Assembly (NCBI GenBank): GCA_027008705.1
Contig: JALVEB010000214.1
Location: 1 to 57,879 of the forward strand
From: Sedimenticola sp.
Lineage (GTDB): Bacteria; Pseudomonadota; Gammaproteobacteria; Chromatiales; Chromatiaceae
Reading direction: 5' to 3'
Length of the DNA: 57,879 nt
The translations under genes and the position numbers were made by a program. The notes beneath the pieces are model-generated. The model had not been told where the DNA came from and did no database searches. It saw only the letters and a list, made by a program, of their open reading frames with translations. This document shows, piece by piece, positions 12,410 through 20,079 of the stretch (position 1 is its first letter; the number at the start of each line of letters is the position of its first letter).

Positions 12410-13935
12410 GCGCGGGCTCCCGGCGGTGGCCGGTCGAGGCCACGATAGCCGATGGCTTCGGCGACCTGGGGGCTGTCGATGGTCTCCTCGCCATCGAGGT
12501 CGGCGATGGTGCGCGCGACGCGCAGCACGCGGTGGTAGGCGCGCGCGGAGAGGCCAAGGCGCTCGATCGCTTGCAGCAACAGCCGGCGCGCGGCCTCGCT
12601 GGGGCGGCAGGATTGTTCCGTGGCGGCGGCGTCGAGGTGAGCGTTGAGGTGGCCCGAGCGCGCAAGCTGGCGCGCGCGGGCGCGCGTGACCCGTTCGCGC
12701 GCCTGGGCGCTGGTTTCGGCATCCGGATCCGGCGCCGCGCCGGCGAGCACTTCGGCCGGCACGCGCTGGACCGTGATATGGAGGTCGATGCGGTCCAGGA
12801 TCGGGCCGGAGATGCGCTGGCGATAGCGCAGGATCTGGTCGGCGCTGCAATGACAGGGGTGGGGACCATCGTCGCCGTGATAGCCGCAGGGGCAGGGGTT
12901 CATCGCGGCGATCAACTGGAAGCGCGCCGGGAAGCTGGCCTGGCGCGCGGCGCGCGAGATCGTGACGCGACCTGATTCCAGCGGCTCGCGCAATACCTCC
13001 AGCACCTGGCGATTGAACTCCGGCAGCTCATCGAGGAACAGCACCCCGTTGTGCGCCAGCGAGATCTCGCCCGGCGCGGGTCGCGATCCGCCACCGACCA
13101 GGGCGACACCCGAGGCGGTGTGGTGCGGCGCGCGGAACGGGCGCTGGCGGAAGGCCGCCGGCTCGAACGGCTGGCCGCTGACCGAATGCAACGCCGCGGT
13201 CTCCAGCGCCTCGCCGTCCTCGAGCGGCGGTAGAATCCCGGGCAGGCAGGAGGCGAGCAATGACTTGCCCGAGCCGGGTGGACCGGACATCAGCAGATGG
13301 TGTCCGCCGGCGGCGGCGATCAGCAGTGCGCGTTTCGCCTGGGCCTGGCCCTTGACGCTCGCCAGATCGGGGTGAGACGGCGTGGCCGCGCGGCTGGGCT
13401 CGATCACGGGGGGGTGGGCGATCTGGCCGTTTTGCAGGAACTCGATCAGCTGCCCGAGATGGGCCAGCGGAAGCAGTGACAGACCCTCGACGAGATGCGC
13501 CTCGGCGGCGTTCGCCGCCGGCAGGATCAGCCGCCGTCCGGCATCGCGCGCGGCCAGCGCGACCGGCAGCACCCCCTCGATCGGACGCAGCTCGCCGGAC
13601 AGCGCCAGCTCGCCGATCAGTTCGATGCGCTCGGGATGCTCGATGGCGAGCTGGCCGGAGGCGTGCAGGATGCCGGCGGCGATCGCCAGGTCGAAGCGAC
13701 CGCCCTCCTTGGGCAGGTCGGCCGGCGCCAGGTTCACGGTGATGCGTCGCGCCGGGAACTCGCAGCCGCGGTTGATCAGCGCGCCGCGCACGCGATCGCG
13801 CGCCTCGCGCACCGCCATCTCCGGCAGCCCGACGATGTGAAAGGCCGGAAGGCCGTTGGTGAGCAGGGTCTCGACGGTGACCAGCGGCGCGTCCACGCCG
13901 TTGCCGGCGCGGCAGAACAGCGTCGACAGGGCCAT
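12406..13935 (-). CDS. comM: YifB/ComM family Mg-chelatase-like AAA+ ATPase
   Basis: A 509-residue protein. The N-terminal Lon-protease-like fold starts MALSTLFCRAGNGVDAPLV and contains GLPAFHIVGLPEMAVREARD. The central AAA+ module has Walker A GPPGSGKSLLAS and Walker B LFLDELPEF, and a Cys-rich CPCGYHG insert follows. ComM is a hexameric helicase that promotes branch migration and integration of incoming single-stranded DNA during natural transformation. Its ATG directly abuts the ubiK stop and its own stop overlaps the glycosyltransferase start, so the three genes appear to be co-transcribed. Confidence 0.93.
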   Translation of the reverse strand: MALSTLFCRAGNGVDAPLVTVETLLTNGLPAFHIVGLPEMAVREARDRVRGALINRGCEFPARRITVNLAPADLPKEGGRFDLAIAAGILHASGQLAIEHPERIELIGELALSGELRPIEGVLPVALAARDAGRRLILPAANAAEAHLVEGLSLLPLAHLGQLIEFLQNGQIAHPPVIEPSRAATPSHPDLASVKGQAQAKRALLIAAAGGHHLLMSGPPGSGKSLLASCLPGILPPLEDGEALETAALHSVSGQPFEPAAFRQRPFRAPHHTASGVALVGGGSRPAPGEISLAHNGVLFLDELPEFNRQVLEVLREPLESGRVTISRAARQASFPARFQLIAAMNPCPCGYHGDDGPHPCHCSADQILRYRQRISGPILDRIDLHITVQRVPAEVLAGAAPDPDAETSAQARERVTRARARQLARSGHLNAHLDAAATEQSCRPSEAARRLLLQAIERLGLSARAYHRVLRVARTIADLDGEETIDSPQVAEAIGYRGLDRPPPGARA

Positions 13936-14193
13936 TCAGCGCTTGTCTTCGGCCAGAGCGGCCTCCAGCTCGGCGACGCGCCGCTCCAGGGCTTCGAGCT
14001 TCTCGCGGCTGCGCGCCAACACGGCGCTTTGCACGTCGAACTCCTTGCGCGGCACCAGGTCCATGCGCGCCAGCGTGGCCTCGAGCAGATCGCGCAGGTT
14101 GAGTTCCACATGGCGGGGCAGGTCGCCGAGGCCCGGGGGCAGGGCGTCGGCCAGTTTGCGCGTGAATTCGTTGAGGATTTTGGCATCGATCAT
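13936..14193 (-). CDS. ubiK: UbiK (YqiC/BMFP family), ubiquinone biosynthesis accessory factor
   Basis: An 85-residue helical protein starting MIDAKILNEFTRKLADALPP, with an LPRHVELNLRDLLEATLARMDLVPRKEFD segment in the middle (positions about 25-54) and a C-terminal coiled coil with LEALERRVAELEA. This matches the UbiK/BMFP family, which trimerises, binds membranes and helps the Ubi complex make ubiquinone aerobically. It is the first gene of the minus-strand ubiK-comM-glycosyltransferase set and is divergent from the nitrogen operon at 14519. Confidence 0.92.
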   Translation of the reverse strand: MIDAKILNEFTRKLADALPPGLGDLPRHVELNLRDLLEATLARMDLVPRKEFDVQSAVLARSREKLEALERRVAELEAALAEDKR

Positions 14194-14256
14194 GGAAAGG
14201 CACCATAGCGAGTTGACGCCGGCCTGTCCAGATTGGGGAGCGAGGCGCCGCCTGTT

Positions 14257-14302
14257 GCACCAATCTGGAGCCGATGCACCACAATGCGCGCCATCTTGGT
14301 GC
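14257..14302 (+). promoter_or_regulatory. Putative NtrC enhancer sites
   Basis: Two sites resemble the NtrC consensus GCACCAAAATGGTGC: GCACCAATCTGGAGC at 14257-14271 (12 of 15 match) and GCGCCATCTTGGTGC at 14288-14302 (11 of 15). A lone half-site TGCACC sits between them at 14275-14280. The two centres are 31 bp apart, close to three helical turns, and lie about 90-120 bp upstream of the sigma-54 promoter, where NtrC enhancers normally sit. The sites are seen in sequence; binding is inferred. Confidence 0.65.
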
Positions 14303-14377
14303 GGATGATCTCGCGTGGATTTCTTGACGCAGTAAAAAACTCCGCTAATTGCCTGATGAGAAAAGGCTACTTCAGTG

Positions 14378-14392
14378 TGGCACGAAAATTGC
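14378..14392 (+). promoter_or_regulatory. Sigma-54 (RpoN) promoter of the porin-glnK-amtB operon
   Basis: TGGCACG-AAAA-TTGC matches the -24/-12 consensus TGGCACG-N4-TTGC at every defined base. Transcription would start near 14404, giving a leader of about 115 bases before the porin ATG at 14519. Together with the NtrC-like sites upstream, this indicates nitrogen-starvation control of the operon. The 325-bp gap 14194-14518 otherwise shows no gene. Confidence 0.9.
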
Positions 14393-14518
14393 CTTAGCTT
14401 GCGGGAAGCTTGTCCTGTTCGTGGTTGATCGGGTTATCTGAGGTGTTGCAACCGGTTTTCCAGTGCTCTGAATCACAACGGACTTTCACCATGTTTCATT
14501 CATCCTGAGGAGTCTCCA

Positions 14519-15181
14519 ATGACTTTCGACAAAACCCTCGTATGCGGCGCGGTACTCGCGTTGGCATCTGGTTCCGCGCTGGCGGATTTCTCCGCGAACG
14601 TCGGCCTCACCAGCAACTATGTGTTCCGCGGCCTGACTCAGACCGACAACGGCCCGGCCATCCAGGGCGGCTTCGATTACAGCCACGAAAGCGGCCTCTA
14701 TCTTGGCGTCTGGGGTTCCAACGTCACCGGCTATGGTCCGGATAACTCGCTGGAGCTGGATCTCTATGGCGGCTGGGGCACCAGCTTCTCCGGTTTCGAT
14801 ATCGACCTGGGTTATCTGCGTTACCAGTATCCGAAGACCGACAACTCCGACAACAACACCGACGAGTTCCACATCGGCGTGAGCCGGGATTTCGGCATGT
14901 TGAGCGCCGGCTACACCCTGTACTACAGCCCGGATTTCTTCGGCGCCGGCGATGGCTACTACCATGATCTGGCGGTCGACGTGCCGCTGCCGATGGACGC
15001 CAGCATCGGCCTGCACTATGGCTTCACCCGCGTCGACGATGGGGACGACTACGAGGATTACAGCATCTCGATCGGCAAGTCCTTCGGCGGCTTCGATTTC
15101 TCGGTCGGTTACACCGATACCGTCAATCTGGACGGAGGCAACGACGACAACTGGATGTTCAGCGTCGGCAAATCCTTCTAA
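14519..15181 (+). CDS. TorF-family putative porin (Gcw_chp), outer membrane
   Basis: A 220-residue protein with a signal peptide (MTFDKTLVCGAVLALASGSA, cleavage after ALA) followed by alternating beta strands such as FSANVGLTSNYVFRGLTQTD and repeated YxF/GGFDFSVGY strands. It ends in a Phe (SVGKSF), the usual outer-membrane beta-barrel C-terminal signal. This is the TorF/Gcw_chp family, often found just upstream of glnK-amtB in Chromatiales relatives. Position behind a sigma-54 promoter suggests a role in uptake of a nitrogen compound across the outer membrane, but the substrate is unknown. The RBS GAGG lies close before the ATG. Confidence 0.88.
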   Translation: MTFDKTLVCGAVLALASGSALADFSANVGLTSNYVFRGLTQTDNGPAIQGGFDYSHESGLYLGVWGSNVTGYGPDNSLELDLYGGWGTSFSGFDIDLGYLRYQYPKTDNSDNNTDEFHIGVSRDFGMLSAGYTLYYSPDFFGAGDGYYHDLAVDVPLPMDASIGLHYGFTRVDDGDDYEDYSISIGKSFGGFDFSVGYTDTVNLDGGNDDNWMFSVGKSF

Positions 15182-15242
15182 ACCCGCATAACAAGCTGCT
15201 TCGGCCCGCGCCGTTGGCGGGCCGCTTTGAGGAGAAATCTTT

Positions 15243-15581
15243 ATGAAACTCGTTTCCGCAATCATCAAGCCGTTCAAGCTCGACGACGTTCGCCAGGCGC
15301 TGTCCGACATCGGCGTGTCCGGCATCACCGTTTCGGAAGTCAAGGGCTTCGGGCGTCAGAAGGGCCACACCGAGCTCTACCGTGGCGCCGAGTATGTCGT
15401 CGACTTCCTGCCGAAGATGAAGCTCGAGGTCGCGATCGCCGCCGACAAGCTCGACGGCGTGATCGACGCGATCACCGAATCGGCGCGCACCGGCAAGATC
15501 GGCGATGGCAAGATCTTCGTCTCCGATCTCGAGCAGGTGATCCGCATCCGCACCGGCGAGTCCGGCCCGGAAGCGCTCTGA
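15243..15581 (+). CDS. glnK: PII nitrogen regulatory protein GlnK
   Basis: A 112-residue PII protein starting [20 protein letters not shown], with the T-loop [19 protein letters not shown] including Tyr51, the uridylylation site, and the C-terminal [19 protein letters not shown] signature. GlnK reports 2-oxoglutarate and ATP/ADP status and plugs the AmtB trimer when nitrogen is sufficient. It is 61 bp after the porin and 38 bp before amtB, with GAGGAGA ahead of the ATG. The amtB linkage favours GlnK over GlnB. Confidence 0.96.
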   Translation: MKLVSAIIKPFKLDDVRQALSDIGVSGITVSEVKGFGRQKGHTELYRGAEYVVDFLPKMKLEVAIAADKLDGVIDAITESARTGKIGDGKIFVSDLEQVIRIRTGESGPEAL

Positions 15582-15619
15582 ATCCTTGCCCCGACAATAA
15601 CCGAACCAGGAGAATCCAA

Positions 15620-16918
15620 ATGAAGACAATCAAGCGTGTTGGCGCGGCGATCGCCGCGTCGGCCATGGCCGTGTTGCCGTCCGTGGCGCTGGCCGAGGAC
15701 AAGCTCAGCGCCGGCGATACCGCGTGGATGCTGGCTGCCACCGTACTCGTGCTGTTCATGACCATCCCCGGTCTGTCGCTGTTCTATGCCGGCATGGTGC
15801 GCGCGAAGAACGGCCTCTCGGTGATGATGCAGTGCTTTGCGATCACCGCGCTGATGACTATTTTGTGGGCCATCGCCGGCTACAGTATCGCCTTTGGTGG
15901 CCCCGGTGAATACTGGGGCGGCCTGAGCAAGCTGTTCCTGGCGGGCGTCACCGTGGACAGCCTCAGCGGCACCATTCCGGAGACGGTGTTCATGGTCTTT
16001 CAGATGACCTTCGCCATCATCACCCCGGCGCTGATCGTCGGCGCCTTCGCCGAGCGTATGAAGTTCTCGGCAATGCTCGTGTTCATGGCGATCTGGTTGT
16101 TGGTCGTCTATGCGCCGATCGCTCACTGGGTCTGGGGTGACGGCGGCTGGCTCGGCGGCAAGGGGATTCTGGATTTTGCCGGTGGCACCGTCGTTCACAT
16201 CAACGCCGGTGTCGCCGGTTTGATCGCGGCGCTGGTAATCGGTCGCCGCAAGGGCTATCCGGGCACTGCGATGATGCCGCACAATCTGATGTTCACCGTG
16301 GTCGGCGCGGGCATGCTGTGGGTCGGTTGGTTCGGCTTCAACGCCGGTAGCGAACTGGCGGCCGATGGCGTCGCCGGCATGGCGATGGCGGTCACCCAGA
16401 TCGCCACCGCGGCGGCGGCCTTGACCTGGATGTTCGCCGAGTGGATCGCTCATGGCAAGCCGAGCGTGCTCGGTATCGCCTCCGGCGCGGTCGCCGGCCT
16501 GGTCGCGATCACCCCGGCCTCCGGCGCGGTCGGTCCGATGGGCGCGATCGCGGTCGGCGCCGCTTCCGGCCTGGGCTGCTTCATCGCCGCGGTCAAGCTG
16601 AAGAAGGTCTTCGGCTATGACGATTCGCTGGATGCCTTCGGCGTGCACGGCGTCGGCGGCATCATCGGTGCGCTGTTGACCGGCGTGTTCTGCGCGCCGA
16701 GCCTCGGCGGCGCCGGCTTCGGCGACGGCATCTCGTCGATCGGCGGTCAGGTTGCGGTGCAGGCGCTGGGCGCCGGCGCGACCCTGGTCTACACCGCGGT
16801 GATGACCTTCATCATCCTGAAGGTGCTGGACCTGATCATGGGTCTGCGCGTTACCGACGAGCAGGAGACCGAGGGTCTGGATCTGGCGCTGCACGACGAG
16901 CGCGCTTACAACCTGTAA
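15620..16918 (+). CDS. amtB: Ammonium transporter AmtB
   Basis: A 432-residue inner-membrane channel. A cleavable signal peptide (MKTIKRVGAAIAAS to VALA) precedes about eleven membrane segments. The twin-His pore residues are visible in GGTVVHINAG and in DAFGVHGVGGIIGA. The frame is open further upstream, but that extension runs over glnK in another frame; the ATG at 15620 follows CAGGAGAA. AmtB conducts ammonia as a trimer and is blocked by GlnK, encoded just upstream. It is the last gene of the operon and is followed by strong hairpins. Confidence 0.96.
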   Translation: MKTIKRVGAAIAASAMAVLPSVALAEDKLSAGDTAWMLAATVLVLFMTIPGLSLFYAGMVRAKNGLSVMMQCFAITALMTILWAIAGYSIAFGGPGEYWGGLSKLFLAGVTVDSLSGTIPETVFMVFQMTFAIITPALIVGAFAERMKFSAMLVFMAIWLLVVYAPIAHWVWGDGGWLGGKGILDFAGGTVVHINAGVAGLIAALVIGRRKGYPGTAMMPHNLMFTVVGAGMLWVGWFGFNAGSELAADGVAGMAMAVTQIATAAAALTWMFAEWIAHGKPSVLGIASGAVAGLVAITPASGAVGPMGAIAVGAASGLGCFIAAVKLKKVFGYDDSLDAFGVHGVGGIIGALLTGVFCAPSLGGAGFGDGISSIGGQVAVQALGAGATLVYTAVMTFIILKVLDLIMGLRVTDEQETEGLDLALHDERAYNL

Positions 16919-16931
16919 GCCGTGCGTGGTG

Positions 16932-16998
16932 GGCGGCCCGTTTTCGGGCCGCCATGCCGGAACGAGGAAAGGCGCCGAAAGGCGCCTTTCCTCGTTCC
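16932..16998. terminator. Two strong hairpins between convergent amtB and speE
   Basis: The first hairpin (16932-16953) pairs GGCGGCCCG with CGGGCCGCC across a TTTT loop. The second (16959-16998) is a perfect 18-bp stem closed by a GAAA tetraloop. Neither has a classic T-run, although AAAGG/CCTTT lies within the second stem. Sitting between two convergent genes, they most likely end transcription in both directions. Confidence 0.6.
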
Positions 16999-17014
16999 AG
17001 CGCCCGCCCGGGTG

Positions 17015-17872
17015 TCAGCCTTGCCCGGTTTCGCGCTGGAAGAAGGCCGGAGTCGCCATCGCCGCGCGATGGATCGCGGCGTTGTAGTAGCGGGTCTCGA
17101 ATGGTTTGTTTTCCACGTCGTGTTCGCGAAAGTCCTCGAAGCCGCCAGCGCGTCGCGCGGCGGTCGCCGACCACCAGCCGGACGGGTAGACCGGCTGTGG
17201 AAAGAACAGTGTGTGCAGGTTGGCGAAGCCGGCGGCGCGCATCGCCTCGCGCATGCCGAGCAGGATCTCGCGGTCGACGATCGGTGATTCGCTCTGTTGC
17301 ACCAGGATGCCGTCTTCGCCGAGCGCGCGCAGGCAGTCGCGGTAGAAGGATTCGGTGAACAGGCCTTCGCCCGGGCCGACCGGGTCGGTGCTGTCGACGA
17401 TGATGAGGTCCAGGCCCGCCTCGGGTGCGTTCGCGATCCAGCGGATGCCGTCGTCGAACAGCAGCCGGGCGCGTGGATCGTCGTTGGCCTCGCACAACTC
17501 CGGAAAATGGATCTCCGAGAGACGCGTGACGCGCTCGTCGATGTCTACCTGGGTGACCTGTTCGATCTCCGCGTGGCGCAGCACCTCGCGCAGGGTGCCG
17601 CAATCGCCGCCGCCGATGATCGCCACCCGCCGCGGCGCGGGGTGGCAGTAGAGCATCGGGTGCGACATCATCTCGTGATAGAGAAAGTTGTCACGGCTAC
17701 TCAACATCACGTAGCCATCGATCACCATCAGCCGTCCCCAGTCGCTGGTATCATAGATCTCGATCTTCTGAAACGGCGTCTGCTCGACATGCAGGCGCTC
17801 ACGCACGCGCAGCGAAAAGGCACAGCCGGCTTGCTCGTGGATTTCGGTGAACCAATCTTCTGGCAGGGTCAT
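17015..17872 (-). CDS. speE: Polyamine aminopropyltransferase (spermidine synthase) SpeE
   Basis: A 285-residue enzyme starting MTLPEDWFTEIHEQAGCAFS. It has the Rossmann motif VAIIGGGDCGTLREVLRH, the acidic VDIDERV, and the catalytic region LIIVDSTDPVGPGEGLF. It transfers aminopropyl from decarboxylated SAM to putrescine in the cytoplasm. The frame extends 21 codons further to 17935, but that reaches into the repeat element starting at 17920, so the Met at 17872 is preferred. It is divergent from speA, and both serve polyamine synthesis. Confidence 0.94.
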   Translation of the reverse strand: MTLPEDWFTEIHEQAGCAFSLRVRERLHVEQTPFQKIEIYDTSDWGRLMVIDGYVMLSSRDNFLYHEMMSHPMLYCHPAPRRVAIIGGGDCGTLREVLRHAEIEQVTQVDIDERVTRLSEIHFPELCEANDDPRARLLFDDGIRWIANAPEAGLDLIIVDSTDPVGPGEGLFTESFYRDCLRALGEDGILVQQSESPIVDREILLGMREAMRAAGFANLHTLFFPQPVYPSGWWSATAARRAGGFEDFREHDVENKPFETRYYNAAIHRAAMATPAFFQRETGQG

Positions 17873-17919
17873 GCGGGGCTCCGTGTGGGTCGGTGCATGG
17901 TCGGGATCTTGGGGTATTG

Positions 17920-18051
17920 TATACTCGTCGCCCATGGGTTTTCGGATTATCGAGACCGTTCCTCGCGCCCGTGGGCCAGGCGCGGAAACGAGTCATTGCC
18001 CATTCATGGCGAGTTTCGACAACGACGCCCACGGGTGCGAGGGGCGGTCGC
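17920..18051 (+). repeat. MITE-like repeat, copy 1 (left end intact, right end missing)
   Basis: About 132 bp closely matches the complete element at 36045-36208: it starts TATACTCGTCGCCCATGG, contains GGGCCAGGCGCGGA and ACGAGTCAT, and ends near GAGGGGCGGTCGC. The right terminal inverted repeat is absent. It lies between the divergent genes speE and speA, in the same orientation as the other copies. Confidence 0.85.
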
Positions 18052-18186
18052 CACGGCTGTTTCGCACATCGGAGGGCGACGGGCAGGGAACGCTCATCCC
18101 GGTGGGATAGGCGGATGCGCTGGTTTTTCGCTTCTTCGCGAGCGGCGGCGTCTATGATACTTTCCTTGTTCCTCAGGCGCCCCGGC

Positions 18187-20079
18187 ATGGATTCGATGCA
18201 AACCATCCCTCAGACTTACGGGATCGCCCACTGGGGCGAGGGCCATTTCCTGATCGATGCGCGGGGCCGTGTGGCGGCGCGACCCGATCTCGCGCGCGAT
18301 GAATTCATCGTGCTCACCGAGCTGGTCGATCGATTGCGCGAGCGCGGCGTGCGTCTGCCGGTGTTGGTGCGCTTCACCGATATTCTGCGCGCGCGCACGC
18401 GCGCCTTGTGCGCGGCCTTCGACGCGGCGGCCGTATCGCTCGGCTACGACGGTGGGCATACCGCGCTGTATCCGGTCAAGGTCAACCAGCAGCGCACCGT
18501 GATCGAATCGATCCACCGCGCCGGCGAGGGTCGCGTCGGACTCGAGGCCGGCAGCAAGCCGGAGTTGATCGCGGTGATGGGGATCGCGCGGCGGGGCGAG
18601 GTGGTGGTCTGCAACGGCTACAAAGACGCCGAATACCTGCGTCTGGCGCTGATTGCGCGCGCGCTCGGGCTGCGCGCCTACATCGTCATCGAGAAGCTCT
18701 CGGAGCTGGATCTGGTGCTGCGCGAGGCCGGGCGTCTCGGCGTGGCGCCGTTACTCGGCGCGCGCGTGCGCCTCGCCGCCTCGGCGCGCGGCAACTGGCA
18801 GAACAGCGGTGGTGAGAAGGCCAAGTTCGGGCTCTCCGCCGCGCAGTTGATCACTCTGTGCGAGCGTTTGGCCGCTCGCGGCCATCTCGACCGCCTGCGG
18901 CTGCTGCATGCGCATATCGGTTCGCAGATTCCGAACCTTGCCGATATCGAGCGCGGCGTCGCCGAGTTGGCGCGTTTCCACGCCGAGCTGCGCGCCCGCG
19001 GGGCGCCGCTCGATGTGGTCGATGTCGGGGGCGGCCTCGGTGTCGACTACGAGGGCACGCGCACGCGCAACTACTGCTCGATCAACTATTCGCTGGACAA
19101 CTACGCCGCCGCGGTTTGCGGCGCGCTGGCCGCGTCATGTCGCGAGCATGATCTGCCAGCGCCGGAGATCTTTACCGAGTCCGGTCGCGCGATGAGCGCC
19201 CATCACGCAGTGTTGGTCACCGATGTCGTCGATCGTGAGATCGCGCCGCGGCCCGCTCCGCCGGAGCCGCTTGCCGACGACGCGCCGGCGGTCGCGGCGC
19301 TGGTCCGCCTTTACCACGAGATGGCGGAACGTTCGCCGATCGAGGTCTTCCATCTCGCCGGGCAGCTGCGCGACGAGGCGCTGCTGCTGTTCACCCAGGG
19401 GGTGTTGGATCTGGACCAGCGCGCGCGCGCCGAGCGCTGCTTCATCGCCATCGCCCAGCGATTGCGCGGGGTGTTGCGGCTGTCCTCGAGCAGCCAGCGC
19501 GCGCTGCTCGACGAGCTGCGCGAACGCCTTGCCGACAAGCTGTTTTGCAACTTCTCCCTGTTTCAGTCCATGCCCGATGTCTGGGCGATCGATCAGATCT
19601 TCCCGGTGATGCCGCTGCAACGTCTTGACGAAGCGCCGACGCGCGCCGCCATCGTCGAGGATCTGACCTGCGATTCCGATGGCATGATCGGCCGCTATGT
19701 CGATCAGGACGGGGTCGAGAACACCCTGCCGGTACACGATATCGCCGCCGGAGAACGCTATCTGCTCGGGGTTTTCCTGCTCGGCGCCTACCAGGAGATC
19801 CTCGGCGACATGCACAACCTGTTCGGGGATACCGACGCGGTCGACGTGGCCTTGGACCCCGCCGGCGGATACCGTATCGACGGGATCGAGCGTGGCGACC
19901 GCGTCGACGAGCTGCTCGCCTATGTCCATTTCGATATCGACGCGTTGCGCCGGACCCTGGCGCGGCGCGTGAGGGCTTCCATGGGTGACGGGCGCCGCGC
20001 GGCGGAGATGTTGCAATATCTTACCGCCGGCCTCGAAGGCTACAGCTACCTGAATGCCGAAAACGGGGAGAGGCGGTGA
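18187..20079 (+). CDS. speA: Biosynthetic arginine decarboxylase SpeA
   Basis: A 630-residue PLP enzyme of the alanine-racemase-fold decarboxylase family. Lys98 in HTALYPVKVNQQRTVIE is the PLP Schiff-base lysine, LHAHIGSQI and VDVGGGLGVDYEG bind the cofactor phosphate, and the C-terminal CDSDG motif (DLTCDSDGMIG) supplies the partner active-site residues. It converts arginine to agmatine, the entry to putrescine. The open frame extends upstream through the repeat region, but the ATG at 18187 gives the family's usual start and length (E. coli 658). Its stop overlaps the GTG of the next gene. Confidence 0.95.
   Translation: MDSMQTIPQTYGIAHWGEGHFLIDARGRVAARPDLARDEFIVLTELVDRLRERGVRLPVLVRFTDILRARTRALCAAFDAAAVSLGYDGGHTALYPVKVNQQRTVIESIHRAGEGRVGLEAGSKPELIAVMGIARRGEVVVCNGYKDAEYLRLALIARALGLRAYIVIEKLSELDLVLREAGRLGVAPLLGARVRLAASARGNWQNSGGEKAKFGLSAAQLITLCERLAARGHLDRLRLLHAHIGSQIPNLADIERGVAELARFHAELRARGAPLDVVDVGGGLGVDYEGTRTRNYCSINYSLDNYAAAVCGALAASCREHDLPAPEIFTESGRAMSAHHAVLVTDVVDREIAPRPAPPEPLADDAPAVAALVRLYHEMAERSPIEVFHLAGQLRDEALLLFTQGVLDLDQRARAERCFIAIAQRLRGVLRLSSSSQRALLDELRERLADKLFCNFSLFQSMPDVWAIDQIFPVMPLQRLDEAPTRAAIVEDLTCDSDGMIGRYVDQDGVENTLPVHDIAAGERYLLGVFLLGAYQEILGDMHNLFGDTDAVDVALDPAGGYRIDGIERGDRVDELLAYVHFDIDALRRTLARRVRASMGDGRRAAEMLQYLTAGLEGYSYLNAENGERR

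Noticed and set aside
12410-12850. N-terminal extension of the glycosyltransferase reading frame
   Set aside because: It overlaps comM in another frame, is Arg/Pro/Ala-rich like shadow translations, and the ATG at 12409 has a natural ATGA junction.
15377-16894. Long minus-strand open frame across glnK and amtB
   Set aside because: Low-complexity His/Asp/Arg-rich composition typical of antisense shadow in GC-rich genes; amtB and glnK are certain.
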